NCBI GenBank assembly: GCA_013146195.2
Contig: CM028382.1
Span: 120,851,023 to 120,915,022 of the forward strand
DNA from: Codonopsis lanceolata
Taxonomy: Eukaryota; Streptophyta; Magnoliopsida; Asterales; Campanulaceae
DNA: 64,000 nt
Reading direction: 5' to 3'
Shown: piece by piece, positions 1 to 11,440 of the stretch
Layout: each line of letters opens with the position of its first letter
Numbering within the stretch: position 1 is the stretch's first letter
Made by a program: the position numbers and the translations under genes
Notes under the pieces: model-generated
Database searches by the model: none
The model's input: only the letters and a program-made list of their open reading frames with translations
Told to the model about the DNA's origin: nothing

Positions 1-91
1 TCCGAGGCTTGATCCAAAATGGAGCAATATTGTTGTCAGGGCTAAGTAGCGTCTCTAGTCGCGTTAGTAAAAGACAAATGTTACTATTAAT
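1..91 (-). pseudogene. NLR resistance gene copy A, 5' end only (runs off window)
   Basis: Read on the minus strand, this matches the first 30 codons of the NLR at 16843. Shared residues include LLTRLETLLSPDNNIAPFW, the start of an R1-type coiled-coil domain. At the position where copy B has its ATG (89-91 here) this copy reads ATT, so the matching start codon is absent. Where copy B has an in-frame TAG, this copy reads CGG and stays open to the window edge. The gene continues to the left, so whether it works cannot be judged here. Family assignment rests on the paralogue's NB-ARC and LRR sequence. Confidence 0.6.
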
Positions 92-380
92 CTCTGTCAA
101 CAACTACTAAAGAAGATGAAGAAAAAGAAGGTGATTTTGTGTGTGTGAATGAGAGAAAGAGATAGAGAGAGAGAAGTCGAAGGGATGACAGTGGGGGTCT
201 GGGAGCTGGAGGAGAACCCAAAGTAAGAGGTTTAGGATACATTGAAAACACTCGTTCATATATATCAAATGCCTTCGGGGGTTTCTTCGTAAATGACCAC
301 TTCAACGGTGGTGGTTACAAAACTAACCTGACTTATATTAAAAAATCTTATATGACCAAATTTAAATTGAAAACCACAAA
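92..380 (-). promoter_or_regulatory. Leader and proximal promoter of NLR copy A
   Basis: On the minus strand this is a CT-rich, CA-containing tract just upstream of the NLR start, conserved with 16560-16842. Pyrimidine-rich plant 5' UTRs look like this. The open frame inside it (87-305, minus) is not conserved as a protein between the arms, so I treat it as untranslated. No clear TATA box was identified. Confidence 0.45.
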
Positions 381-384
381 ATAC

Positions 385-560
385 CCTTATTGAGTTGATT
401 AATCATCTCAACTAAACTCTTTGACTCAAGTACTTAACCCTTTGAGTCGATTACTCAACCCTTTGAATAGATTACTCGACCCTTTGCGTTGAGTACTCAA
501 CCCTTTTAGTCGAGTACTCAACTATGAGTCAATTACTCAACTCTATTTGAGTCGATTAAT
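385..560. repeat. About 21-bp tandem repeats
   Basis: Imperfect units of the type ACTCAACCCTTTGAGTCGATT are repeated about seven times upstream of NLR copy A. The same array, inverted, lies at 16383-16530. Being in both arms, it predates the duplication. Confidence 0.75.
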
Positions 561-563
561 CGA

Positions 564-568
<5 letters not shown>

Positions 569-627
<59 letters not shown>
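569..627. repeat. (TA)n microsatellite
   Basis: An uninterrupted TA tract beside the 21-bp array. Its counterpart at 16304-16381 is longer, so the two copies differ in length after duplication. Confidence 0.95.
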
Positions 628-630
<3 letters not shown>

Positions 631-1009
631 AACCATCTATTCCTACGGAACCATAAATTACATTGACTAATGTTGGGTCGAGATCTACCCACAAACGGTG
701 CCAGTGCCACTCAATCACATGAAAGTCAAATATTATAAGTAAAAATGAATATCCTGAATTGCTCATCATTAACCTTTTGTTCTCCTTCTCAGACACAATA
801 ACAATTCCTCACTCCCCTCCGCTCATTCTCCTTCTCTCTCGCTCTCCCCTTCTTCCAAACCCACCCAATTTACTCACCCTTTACTCCTCATCTTCATGGC
901 CGATCAATCCAAACCATACCAGATCTAAATCTAGATCTCAAATGATATTTTTGGTCAAAGTGGATTTTAGAACTCGTTTTTCTATACCTCCTTAAGTAGC
1001 AGATTCTAA

Positions 1010-1160
1010 GACTGACACAAACAAGGCTCCTCTACTCCTTACATATCATCCTCAAACCAACCAGCTAACTTATTCACCAAAGCTATACCCTTCACTCATT
1101 TCTTCTACTCTTGCTCTCCAAGTTGAATGTTAAAATTTTGTTTTCCACCTCAACTTGCCA
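1010..1160 (+). pseudogene. Copia pol 3' remnant (left arm)
   Basis: This short stretch matches the end of the pol remnant at 14100-14510 on the minus strand, including the region that reads TPLLLTYHPQ there. It ends at a decayed polypurine tract just before an LTR. About 430 bp of pol seen in the right arm is missing between two CTC-containing sites. Confidence 0.6.
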
Positions 1161-1429
1161 TGATAAGAATCCTACCTTAAGTCAGAATCCTAATGGCTTA
1201 AGGAAGAATTACAGCAGGAAACTAAAGTCAGAAAAGCTTAAAGGGTCTAGAAGTAATAAAATGAAATTAGGAGGGTAGCAGGTGGTAATATCTTAGTAGT
1301 TATGTTAGTTAATCCTTCTCCTAAGAGGATTGTTATTCCCTTTTCTATTTGTACTGCCTTTTATCTGCTTTTTCAATACAATACAATTCAATTCAATAAT
1401 ATATTTCTCTTTTTTTCCACAAATTATCA
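1161..1429 (+). mobile_element. Ty1/copia LTR with primer binding site
   Basis: The 269-bp LTR starts TGATAAGAATCC and ends AAATTATCA, with inverted ends TGATAA/TTATCA. It is followed at 1430-1441 by TGGTATCAGAGC, complementary to the 3' end of initiator tRNA-Met, the usual copia primer site. Pol remnants lie upstream and gag downstream, so this LTR is shared by two element halves. The same structure lies at 13831-14099. Confidence 0.9.
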
Positions 1430-1575
1430 TGGTATCAGAGCATTGATCTATACCCACGATTCTGCTAAAAAAAAGGAGGGATTCATATTCTGGTTTGAGT
1501 TCTTCCCATATTGCTTCAATACTACTTCTATAATAGTAGGTAAAATCTTGTTACTCTTTTTCCTTCTATCAAAAT

Positions 1576-2112
1576 ATGTCTGAAACAAAGCAAGACACTA
1601 CTTCAAATTCCAAGGATAAAGAGGATCCTATAATTGATATCTATGATCTTCCTGAATCTACCATTCAACTGAATTCTGGCCATCTATACCTATACCCTAA
1701 TGATCATCCAGGCATAAACCTGGTTGATGAAGTCCTTAATGACACAAATTTTATGCAATGGAAAGTCTCTATTACCATAGCTCTATTTGCCAAAAACAAA
1801 TTAGGGATGGTTAATGGATCTAATGAAAAACCTTCAAAGCAGTCTAAGTATATTCATGCTTGGGATAGATGAAACAGTATGATTGTGTCTTGGTTGTTGA
1901 ATTTTGTTAACTCTCAAACTAGACAAAGTGTGGTATACTTTACAACTGCTTATGAAATATGGGAGGACATTATAACTAGGTATTCACAAAGTGATGCTCC
2001 AAAAATCTTTCAAGCAAGGAAAAATATCATGCTATGTTCTCAAGGAAGCTTAAGTATAAGTGCTTACTTCACCAAATTCAGAGGTCTCTGGGATGAATTG
2101 TCCAATCTCTAA
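1576..2112 (+). pseudogene. Copia gag N-terminal fragment (left arm)
   Basis: The frame starts MSETKQDTTSNSKDKE and contains the copia gag signature around NFMQWKVSI, followed by a UBN2-type region (YEIWEDIITRYSQSDAPKIF, LWDELSNL). An in-frame TGA at 1870-1872 breaks it after KYIHAWDR. The right-arm copy has TGC there. The protein ends at residue 178 in both arms, well short of a complete gag-pol, so the downstream part was lost before the duplication. The start is the first ATG after the primer site and is shared by both copies. Confidence 0.85.
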
Positions 2113-3828
2113 AATTGTCCATACAACTGAATTAAGGACCATGATTCTATGTTGTAAAAGAAAGTTATCCAAATCAACCAAACTTTAGGTATGTAATTAA
2201 ACATTAGCTTTTCAATGTACCTAATAGGGACATCATCATCTTTAAATCTATGCTAGTTCAATTCGAGGAACTATAAATACCATATATTAAGCTAAAAGAG
2301 CACACAACAATGTTAAACAACTATAGCTAATAAAATTCCCTAGCATTACTTGTGAATTTGACAGACCTTAGGTGACACAAGGCTTTCAACATAATCTAAT
2401 CCACACACCACAGTAAAATCAAAATCAGGCATAAATAAGGGAGTGAAAAATGGTGTTTTCACCCACTCTCGAATCGTTGGATTAATCAATAAGAAGGGGT
2501 GTATTTGTACGAATTTCCATGAATTTTTCCTTGAATGATTTATTTTATTTTGTGTGATTTTTGAGATAATTATGCCTTGAAAATATTATTATTTGTGTGT
2601 TTGTACTTTAATGTAGGTTTCCAAGGTCTACTCAAGTATTCATGGATTTTAACATGAAGGTTAAGGCAATTCCGGGTTGCAAAGTTGGGTTACAAATCTT
2701 CCCATCAAAGTCTGCTAGAGTTCTAAGGCATAATAGAGCTGACAGAGGCTGACCAGACCTAACAGAGGACCAAATTGCAAAGCATGGCATAACAAGGGCT
2801 ACAACGCACTTTCTGAAGAATCCAGGGGGACTAGAGCTAATGTGAGAAGTCAGGGGGCACCTATAAAATTCTTAGAATTTCCATTTATACGTTGTCGCAG
2901 TACCAGCCGCCCTCTCTCTCTTCAATTCAGCCTTCTAACTTTCATTTTTTGGCACTTTACCCCCGACTTGTATAGTACTCAAAATCCCTTCATTTAAATA
3001 CCAAAACAACTCTAATTTCGCCATTAAGCTCCCCATTTTCACCTAATTTGTCTCCAAATCCTTGAAGCGTGATCACCTTTAAAGGTTTAAAGGTTTGGAG
3101 CAACAAATCAAGTGCCAAAGAAGTCTTTGCAAGTGATTTCAACCATGGATATCAACATTGATCATTTTAATTCTTCCAACATTTATTTTGAGATATTTGT
3201 TATAATTTCTAGGGTTGAATAGCTTTTAATTGTGGAATTGGTTTTGTGTTTAAATGATTTTATGGAAGTGATTATTTTCTATCTCAAATGTAGTGTTTTC
3301 ATTTAATCTTTCTCTTTATGTAGTTTACATTCATGCTCAGTTATTATCTTGTGGGTTTAATGTTTTTTATTGATTGGTCATTAATTAAATGATTTTAGAA
3401 ATGTTTAGGATCCACGAGAGTTACATTTACATTTCGGACCAACCAATTTTTATAATTGGTGTTTTTGTAACGCATACCGATAGTCGATTTGAGAACTTGT
3501 TTTAACACGCGATCGATCCACCTTAACCATTCGCGATGTAGGATAAATTAGGGTTACTATACAAAGTGAGAGCCCTTAGTTAACTAACTGTATGTTCTCG
3601 ACTACTGTCATGATTTGTAGAAAAATACAGAGAATATATATTTTTACGAAGTATTACCAATGTGTTTGGTTTTTATCGTGTGTTCTTAATGCCTTTAATG
3701 GGTTAGTCAACCGTTAGATAATTACTAGAATTGTAGGATATGTAGTCTTGGGTGATTGAACTACCACATGGCTATTTTGTTTCCTATGTTATGTTTATGA
3801 TGGTGCCCATAACGACGATAAGTGGTAG
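2113..3828. repeat. Non-coding repeat DNA, inner part of left arm
   Basis: No protein or RNA gene was recognised. The stretch is AT-rich and conserved as an inverted copy at 11441-13148. It resembles LTR retroelement non-coding DNA, but no LTR ends could be defined. Confidence 0.5.
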
Positions 3829-4880
3829 TTATATACGTTGCAAGAGCCCGTAGTATATAATACAGTGCGTCCGACTACCAAAACTTGAGCTAAAGAAAAG
3901 TAGAGAGCGAATTAAATTAGACACCGACTAGACTAGAAATATCACACTCCTATATTTTTAATCTTGATTTGATGTTGTCAAACCATTTCCGCGTTAAGGT
4001 AATTTTAATTGCTTTCTTTAGTTTGTTTATATTTTTAGTTTTTAATTCATTTTCTTTTAACTTTTTTTTTTCTTTTTTAAAAAGGTTGGAGGGGACATAG
4101 ACCGTACCCCAACCCTTAATTTTTTATTATTTTTAATGCCTTGAAAGGCTACAATTATATATATATGATGCCTTTGGTGTGGCTCGAACAAATGGTGCCT
4201 TTGGTGAGGCTTTGAACACCCGACCTCTCGGTTGAGAGTAGTTAAGTCCCAGGATGCCTCTGGTAGGGCTTGAATACTCAACCTCTCCGTTAAGATAAGT
4301 GAGTAGCTAAATGAGGCCTTTGGCCAAGGCTTTAACAATTAAAAATATTACGTACATAGTTAGCCCAATTTTGGTGTTTAGTTGGAGTGAAAATTACGTA
4401 CATTCTCTATGAGATCGATACACGTACTTTTGTAATTTATGATGGATTGTAAAATATGTTGTGACAACAATACGCATTACACATTCTCTTTCTCATTAAT
4501 TATGTACTCATTACATTAACTCTCTCTAGGATTTGCAATAATGATGATATTAAATAAAGTGATATATTAGGAAAAATGGTTTAAAAAAAATTGTACACCA
4601 AAAGTTTTTAGAAACATTAGTTGGGACATCCCAAAATAGAAAGTAGAAACATTTATCCGGGACAGAAGGAGTACATTTTATTACTTGATACGGATCGGTA
4701 TTCTTGCATGATTTGCGTTTTGCACACATCATCTTGACCGCAACAGTGGGCTACCGAATCGGTCTTGAAAGGCAATAACAGGGCTACTGAGCATGATGGT
4801 CGCCAGCCCAAGAAACGGGGAAGGTCACCAAAGGTCAGAGCCGCAAAACGATCCCCGCATGAGCAGTCCAGGGGCCATTA
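3829..4880. other. Intergenic, loop side of left arm
   Basis: Continues the left-arm sequence with no partner in the right arm. It contains the repeat at 4168-4335 and a decayed Stowaway-like half near 4580-4680 (GGGACAGAAGGAGTAC). No gene seen. Confidence 0.4.
4168..4335. repeat. Short imperfect direct repeats
   Basis: Three to four diverged copies of a unit beginning GATGCCTTTGGTG and ending near CGACCTCTCGGTT follow one another. Confidence 0.6.
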
Positions 4881-5275
4881 ATGAAAAGCTACTTTATTTC
4901 ATATCAAAAACACCCTGTCATGCCTGAGTCAATCACCAGAGCTTTTTCTGACATACGCCGCGGAAAGCTTCGCAGAATAAACATCACATCATGCTCGGCC
5001 TTGTCTCACAACTCTCATTATAAAAGGCTCTTATTTCCCTCCAAAGAAGGTTACATTCTTTCCTACACTCAACAAGCACACACACATTCTTCATACTTGT
5101 CACCAGAACTTGAGAGTACGCCTGAGCTCTGGTCTATATTTGAGATCCATACTGATTCACACACCAGAGGATTTTAGCTAGACATACCCCCCAGCTCCCT
5201 GATGGTGCTCTCCTTCTCAGGTCTCCACGACAACAGAACTTACTGGAGATTACTCATCACAAGGCAATGCAAGTC
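4881..5275 (+). promoter_or_regulatory. Promoter-like sequence, probably LTR-derived
   Basis: A TATA box (TATAAAAGG, from 5019) is followed by a pyrimidine- and CA-rich stretch as in plant LTR or gene leaders. The frame at 4881-5177 spans this promoter and is unlikely to be a protein. No LTR ends were found, so its origin is open. Confidence 0.35.
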
Positions 5276-6332
5276 TGTAAGTCCAGATGGCAACAGTTAA
5301 GGCTAGAGGGGGGGGGTGAATAGCCTTTAAGAACTTTGAGGATTAATTTGTGAATCTTAAAAGATTGGCAGCGGAAAACTTGATCTTGTCAGTCAACTGA
5401 AGAATTGGTCAGTTGGTTGACACTTTGAAATTCGTTAAGCTGAAGAAAGTTAGTCAGCTGGCTGACACAACGGTTTTCAAGAAAAATATGTTTTAATGTT
5501 TGATCACTGAATATAAAAAGGAAACTCGAACACAAGTTAACTGAACAAATAAGCAAACAATTGTTGTTAACTGGCTGACACTTAATCAGTTTAATAACTT
5601 CTTAAGTGTTAAGTCAGTTAGCAAGAATATAAGAAATGGCTGACAAATCAGTTGAAGTGGTTCACAGATAAACTGCTACGTCCACTACCAAGTTGGTCAG
5701 ACTTGGATTTTTGAAGTGCACTAATTTTATTAAAAATCTAATTGATCTCTAATGGATCAGTGTACAACAAAAGACCGGTGTTTGGGAGAATGATTGAGGA
5801 ACAATCAAACTCGTGAGACAAACTGACTGAGTTCTAAATAATTTGAAATAAAATACTCAGTGTTTTGCCTAAACAATAACTAGAGAGAAATTTTTAAAGA
5901 GAAGTATCTAGTTAAAGTTTTCGTGAAGACAAGTCGAGAGATTGTGAGTAAAAGTTTCTTGACTTCAAAAACTGTTGAGATTCGTGTCTTCACCAATGCT
6001 TCAAATGGTTATTTATAGATAGTCTTTGCAAGCAACCCGTTAGGAACACATTTGAATTTGAAAATGTGTTAAGGCAGAGGCAAGATCTCAAAGGATCTTG
6101 TGAGATATTATATGGCAGGACATCTATCAAAAACACAAAGTGGGAAAGAGTTAGTACAAGTGTATGATTAAACAAATAAGGAAAGATAAACTCATTCTTT
6201 AGGTACGTATAGATCAGCTGAGATAAGTGGCTGACAAAATAATATTCAGCTGACCAAATATAATCTATTTAACTTGGCTGACAATCAAGTGAAATGTTTT
6301 TAAGCAAATCTTTTAAATTTCAAGATTCAACA
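5276..6332 (-). mobile_element. Copia-type LTR with polypurine tract, minus strand
   Basis: On the minus strand the LTR starts TGTTGAATC at 6332 and ends GGACTTACA at 5276 (1057 bp). Just upstream of its start lies a purine-rich tract (AAATAGGAGGAGAT, 6333-6346), as expected for a 3' LTR, so the rest of the element should lie at higher coordinates. A G-run flanked by inverted repeats sits at 5299-5327. It is homologous to the solo LTR at 14944-16198, sharing for example CTACGTCCAC and AAGTGCACTA. Confidence 0.8.
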
Positions 6333-6350
6333 ATCTCCTCCTATTTTTTC

Positions 6351-6539
6351 TTAAAACCATTCACTTGAAAGCAGAAAGCCAAGAATTTTAAAGTTCCTGC
6401 AAAATTTTCGTTAGTACCACAAGCAAACAATATAATGAGAAGTAGCTGATAACTTTAAGAACAATGCCCAAAGTAAGGTACAAGTAAACGAGAGTTTAAA
6501 AAGTTTGTTCAGAGATAAAAGAGAGAGATGAAATATCGA
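6351..6539. other. Element internal spacer
   Basis: AT-rich DNA between the polypurine tract and the degenerate ORF region. No gene seen. Confidence 0.4.
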
Positions 6540-7560
6540 AGGGCATGTGGATCCTTGATTGTTTTGGGCGCTTCAAGTGATGGACCAACTTCGGCTTCAT
6601 TTTATGTAGCTTCTCAGCCTTCCAAGATTGTTCATGTTCTCGCTTGAATTTCTCCTTCGCCATCGGATGGGGTTCCCCTGGCTAGACTTCTAGCAAGCTG
6701 TGTCTCGTTCTTTTCAGCCAAGCATTGCCTCAAGCAATGTCGGCTTGTGTCACTGGCCGATCGCATCGCCTTTAGCCGATCCCCCGAGAATCGTTTTCAC
6801 CATGTAAGCATCGAGCCGCTTTTCTTCTCCTCCGAATGGTTTGAAGCATAGCAATTCAAAGATTGAAAGCACGACATCACTGGTAAGAGAGTCCTCCGGC
6901 CATCCATATATGAAGCTTCACGAGGAGCACCAGCAAAGAATGGCACAGACTCCTGGTGATGATCCGTGAGGTTTGAAGAGGCAACTGTCAGCCGGCAAGT
7001 CGATGCGATGTGTCCGACTCGGGTAAGGCCGACTTCATGCAAGTGATGAGTGTATAAAAGGTCGAGCACAGCGCAGAGACAGAGAACTGGGGGCGTAATC
7101 TTGAAAGCAGAGGTCAGATGGTTCAGCTCATTTGAGAATAACTGATGGGTGTGAATATCAAGATCCTCGTGGTCGTGGGGAAGAAACATCCATGGGGTAG
7201 GCCGATTTGGGCTTCGCTCAGTGAAGGGGTAGGCATTCAGAAAGACAATCTTTTGTGCCGCAGGGACGAAGCGAAAGCCTTTGAAATAATTCAAGGTTGT
7301 TGTCTAGCTTTCCTACCGGGCCAACGTAAGAGACTCGCCTCGTAAGGATTTGGGAGGAGTCAAGATGAGTCCATGAAGGTTCCGTCCATAGATTTTTCGT
7401 GGAAAGGGAACCAAGATCATCTTCTGTAAGGTTCGTGGAGCAAGAAGCCAAGATGATTACACTGGCCGACAGAAAAGAGTGCGGACGTGTGAAGAGAGAG
7501 GTCGCAAATGTGGGAGGCTTGGTTTGGGTGAGTAGGTATGTCACCAAGTGGAAGAGCAGA
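6540..7560 (-). pseudogene. Unrecognised degenerate ORF, possibly a retroelement 3' ORF
   Basis: Richer in GC and codon-like on the minus strand, in contrast to its surroundings. The longest frame (7294-6797) includes FRFVPAAQKIVF and PTPWMFLPHDHEDLDIHTH. A second frame (7547-7218) runs into it with a frame change, so the product looks like one protein broken by a frameshift. Its position just upstream of the polypurine tract and 3' LTR at 5276-6332 suggests an extra ORF between pol and the LTR. I do not recognise the family. Spacing and aromatic pattern loosely recall plant mobile-domain or gag-like transposon proteins, which is only an impression. Confidence 0.35.
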
Positions 7561-7604
7561 AGCAGTTGTCAAGAGATAAGGATAGTACCGAAACCACAAA
7601 GAAT

Positions 7605-7704
7605 NNNNNNNNNNNNNNNNNNNNNNNNNNNNNNNNNNNNNNNNNNNNNNNNNNNNNNNNNNNNNNNNNNNNNNNNNNNNNNNNNNNNNNNNNNNNNNNN
7701 NNNN
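7605..7704. other. Assembly gap (100 N)
   Basis: Exactly 100 N, the usual placeholder for a gap of unknown size. Frames running through it are artefacts. Confidence 0.99.
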
Positions 7705-10700
7705 AGTATAAGTATAATGTATATACATATCAAGTCTCTCATTAATTCACAATCAATACAAACATGGTCATTTAGATTTCATGTCTCGGGTAACACTTTG
7801 TTATCACATAAGTGCTCATAGTAAGCCACATAAAGGTTTAGAGAATCTTAGAATCCATGTCGTTGTGTTGCTCCGCAATCACAAATATTAATCATATCGT
7901 GCGGTGATACGTGATCGGGTATCAAAATCACCAGCTCTCTTCACCGAATTACAAAGCTCTCTACTCGGAAAATAGCACTAACCAATGCGCTCTTTTGGTT
8001 ACGACAAAAGGGCTACTTCTTGTAGCTAGCGGTGGAGGGGTGTGTGAACCGAATGGAATGCGATACATTGCAACCCACGAATCCCATAATTCGTTGAAGG
8101 CAATACATCGTCCACATCAACGTAAAAACTCAAGTAATGCCAATTTGGACTTATATGCAATGCAGTAGATGTTTACTTGCAAATTCTCAAGTAGATATAA
8201 AAGATCTACTAAACTCTCAAATACGATTATGCACATTGTTACAATAATCACAAAACCACAATATAGGAGCTCATTGAGTCTCTAAAATCCCAAGTGTCAA
8301 GTTGTCCACTCTATTCAAGTCAAGGTCCAAAAGCTAGTAATCTAGTCCATGGATTCTAGGAGTTGTAGGGTCTCGTTCTACGTTTTCATTTTAAGGCATT
8401 TCTAGGTTCTCATTCCATTTAGGAACCCTAGTTCACAAGTCACTAACTCAAGTACGAGTTGGTAGCCTAAGTTGATTTCAAGTTTGCAGTTCCACTTGTT
8501 AATGGAATACAATTTAAATACAAGTCAGAAAATCAACACCAATAGAATCACCAAGTAATCAAAGGCAATATATGCTTCATGAGTCATATTCTCAAATGCA
8601 TACAACCAAGCTAAGTTATTTATTTAACCATTAACCCATCATATATTCACCAAGACTACTTTGTTAGTCTAGGGTACTTAATCAACAATGGTATACACCT
8701 TATAATATTTCTAGAATGATAAATCATTTTATAGTCTCAACACATTAAAGTTCATGTTAATTCATAAACTCATCCCATCATATTCACGTGAATAGAATCG
8801 TTTATTAAATACAAATTCACTATGCTCTAAGAGCATCTAAAGGGTCTCTACGTCAAAATTGAGGATACACTCTATAATATCCCTGAATGGTAATCCATTC
8901 TTCAAACCAAATCAATCATTCTCTACTCAATGTTCATGCATCGAAAGAAACCCATTCTAATAGTTGGAATTCCAACTTAGTAATAACTCATTCTGCGCAG
9001 CCATTTTGTAAAATTAACCAATAACTCATCTTAACTCCAAATTTCATGAATCTTACATATTCTGAAACTAGGATCTTCAAACTATAACTTAGCCTTTTAA
9101 ATCACTTCATTTGGATCTATATTCATCCAAATATAGTCACTTCAATTTCATGATAACAATCTGATTTGCTGCTGTTAAACATTCTGCCCAGTCAACTTGT
9201 AAATTCAACCATTAATTACTCACTATTAAAAATTTCATGAATTTTATATATTAAGAAACTAGACTCTTGGAACTATAATTTAGAACTTTAAAGTACTCCA
9301 TTTGGACTTGTATTCTTTAGAATACGATTACCTCAATTCAATGGTAAAATCTGTTTTCACTGTGACAGTCTCACTGTTGCAGCCATGATCCGTGACGGAT
9401 GAAAAATACTTTCTTAACTCGAAAATTAATTAAAATTCACAGGGAGTTACCTAACATGTATAGGTATAACATATCCAGAAATCGGAAAATTATCACAGAC
9501 GGAATTGCTACAGTATTTTTCGGAAAAATACCCAAAACAGGGACTGCATCATTTCAAAATCTGTTTTCTTTTTCTTTGCTTCCCAAATTCTCAAACAACT
9601 TAATTTTGTTAACTAACAACATTCTCATGCTAGTATCACCCAAGGACTTCAATTTGAGTCCTAAACCCAATCAATACACAAATTCACCAATTCCGGTCTC
9701 ACCCGACCAATTCTCGAAATCTCTCAATTGAGACCCGACGAACCCAAAAAGTCGTAGGAATTTATCCTAGGGCTCAAAACAACACTTAAAAATTTTAATT
9801 AACTCCATTGAGTCAAAATACAATTTTCCGAATTCTAGGGCAATGTATAATTTCGGGATTTGTAATCTTTTGGTTTCTAAACCCGATAACAAGTAATTTT
9901 CATTCCTAATTACTTCAATAAACACAACGAACCCGACAAATCTCACCTCATGTTGAACAGCCCCAAACCCCATATGTTTACAAATCAAAACTCATCATCA
10001 AGACATGTAATAACTCAACAATTCATGGATAACAAGCCTCTAACACCCTAGCCTCAATTTGAGCTAGAAAGATAAAGTAGAGGGTTTAGTCACGTACCTA
10101 TTTCGGGCGATAAACTCGAAATAAAATGGGAACAAACTGAGGGGAAACGTTCTCCTCGTCAAGAGCTTCGCGATGACGGTCTCGGTTCGACGATCGGATG
10201 CCGTAGTAGCTCAGGAATCGCGGAATCTCCATGGGAGCTCTCTACCGATCTCTCCATCTCTCCTCCTTGTATCTCACGGTTTGGAGAAGAAAATGGGGAG
10301 GAAGAAGAGTTTTTTTTAACTTAAGGAAGGCTAAGGGACCATATTTCCCCCCAAGGGAGTGCACAAGAGGAAGGGAGGGGGTTTAATTGGGGGATAGGAT
10401 GGAGTTTTTACTCCAAAAATCAGAAAAACAATGGCTCCCCGGCTGCTACAGTAACCGCGAGTGTTACAATGATTTTCAAACGGCTCCAGTTTGAACACCG
10501 TTCGACGAAACGACGTGATTTCTTCTCCTGACACTCTGTAAATGTCTAAAGTAAAAGCCTTAAAAATCTCAAACCAAACAAAAATATTTCGAGGGTTCCT
10601 CGATCAAAACAACTCAGCTCGTACCAAAATCGATCACGTACTACCCAGTTGACTTAATTTTAAATCAACTCAAATTTGACTCCGTAAAGTGAAATACAAT

Positions 10701-11440
10701 ACCACATAAATATTTCTAACACGTAGGGACTAATATATTATTCCCTCAATTAATATTTTTAATTGTCATACGAATTAACCATGTAAGGTCAATTAAAATA
10801 CTAAAACACTTTTTGGTCACAACTGCTAAATATTTATTTGCCCATAGATGTCAAATAATAATTTCTTCTTATTATATCTAAATTTAAATAAGGGTATAAT
10901 CATCCCCTAAATAAGTTACAAACCTCAAAGGAGTCGGTTACACTACTCCATAATTTTCGGGTACAAAGTAAGTTTCCAACACGTATAACACCCCTGCGGA
11001 GTCGAAAATAAAAACGGATAAATATTTTATAACAAATCGGGTTTGGAAGTCAAAACTTCGAACTTATAAATGGTGGATTATGGTTGAATATCAAGTAAGG
11101 GATGTAAATGGGCTCAAAGCCTAATGGGCCAAAAGTGACCAAAGCCCAAATGCTATTCAATAATTTCAGTCAACTTCAAAGACCAGCCTAGGGTGAACTA
11201 TAACCCCGAAAATTACAAATAAGGTATGGTTAGAAAGATCTCGAAGTCTAGCTTCTAACGCACCAAACGGATCTCGATTCTGAGTCGTCTACACAAAACT
11301 GTGGCTGTTAAACTACAGGTTGTATCTGATAAGCACGAATACGCGGCCCAAACTGAAATCCGATCTACAGCGTGTGCAATGCTACACAAAACTCAACACA
11401 AAACCTTTCAAAGTTAATCCCAAGGAATCGGGGTCTTACA
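7705..11440 (-). mobile_element. Ty3/gypsy-like LTR region, minus strand
   Basis: At 11440 the minus strand starts TGTAAGACCCCGATTCC, close to the TGTAACACCCCG start usual in chromovirus LTRs. Related sequence with the start TGTAACACCCCGGATTC ends at 40553. The boundary falls exactly where the inverted-repeat arm stops, so this element interrupts or truncated the arm. No long coding frame is present. The low-coordinate end is undefined because of the gap. It could be one very long solo LTR or several nested pieces. Confidence 0.6.
8990..9370. repeat. About 190-bp direct repeat, two copies
   Basis: Two diverged units follow one another, each with ATTCTGC near the start, then AAATTTCATGAAT and CATTTGGA. 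They lie within the gypsy-like LTR region. Confidence 0.7.

Larger units (their letters stand above)
1..3828. repeat. Left arm of a large inverted duplication
   Basis: This stretch is the reverse complement of 11441-16928, in order: NLR start, leader, 21-bp repeats, a TA tract, a copia pol-LTR-gag remnant and about 1.7 kb of non-coding repeat DNA. Similarity ends at 3828, exactly where a gypsy-like LTR begins in the other arm (11440/11441). The left arm lacks a 1255-bp solo LTR and about 430 bp of copia pol present on the right. It probably extends beyond position 1. Confidence 0.93.

Noticed and set aside
87..305. 72-codon minus-strand frame upstream of NLR copy A (and frames at 16623-16850)
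   Set aside because: Not conserved as protein between the two arms. It coincides with the CT- and CA-rich leader.
385..560. CRISPR-like array
   Set aside because: The repeats are contiguous without unique spacers, and this is plant nuclear DNA.
533..796. Frames rich in YIYIYI (also 16212-16415, 26855-27220)
   Set aside because: They are translations of TA microsatellites.
1430..1441. tRNA-like match TGGTATCAGAGC
   Set aside because: It is a retrotransposon primer binding site, not a tRNA gene.
6540..7560. Bacterial contamination in the GC-richer island
   Set aside because: No bacterial gene or ribosome site is seen, and it joins continuously to a plant LTR and polypurine tract.
7399..7821. 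Frames with long X runs across 7605-7704 and 34032-34131
   Set aside because: Created by N gaps.
9399..9731. 110-codon frame in the gypsy-like LTR
   Set aside because: AT-driven composition, no domain, inside non-coding repeat.
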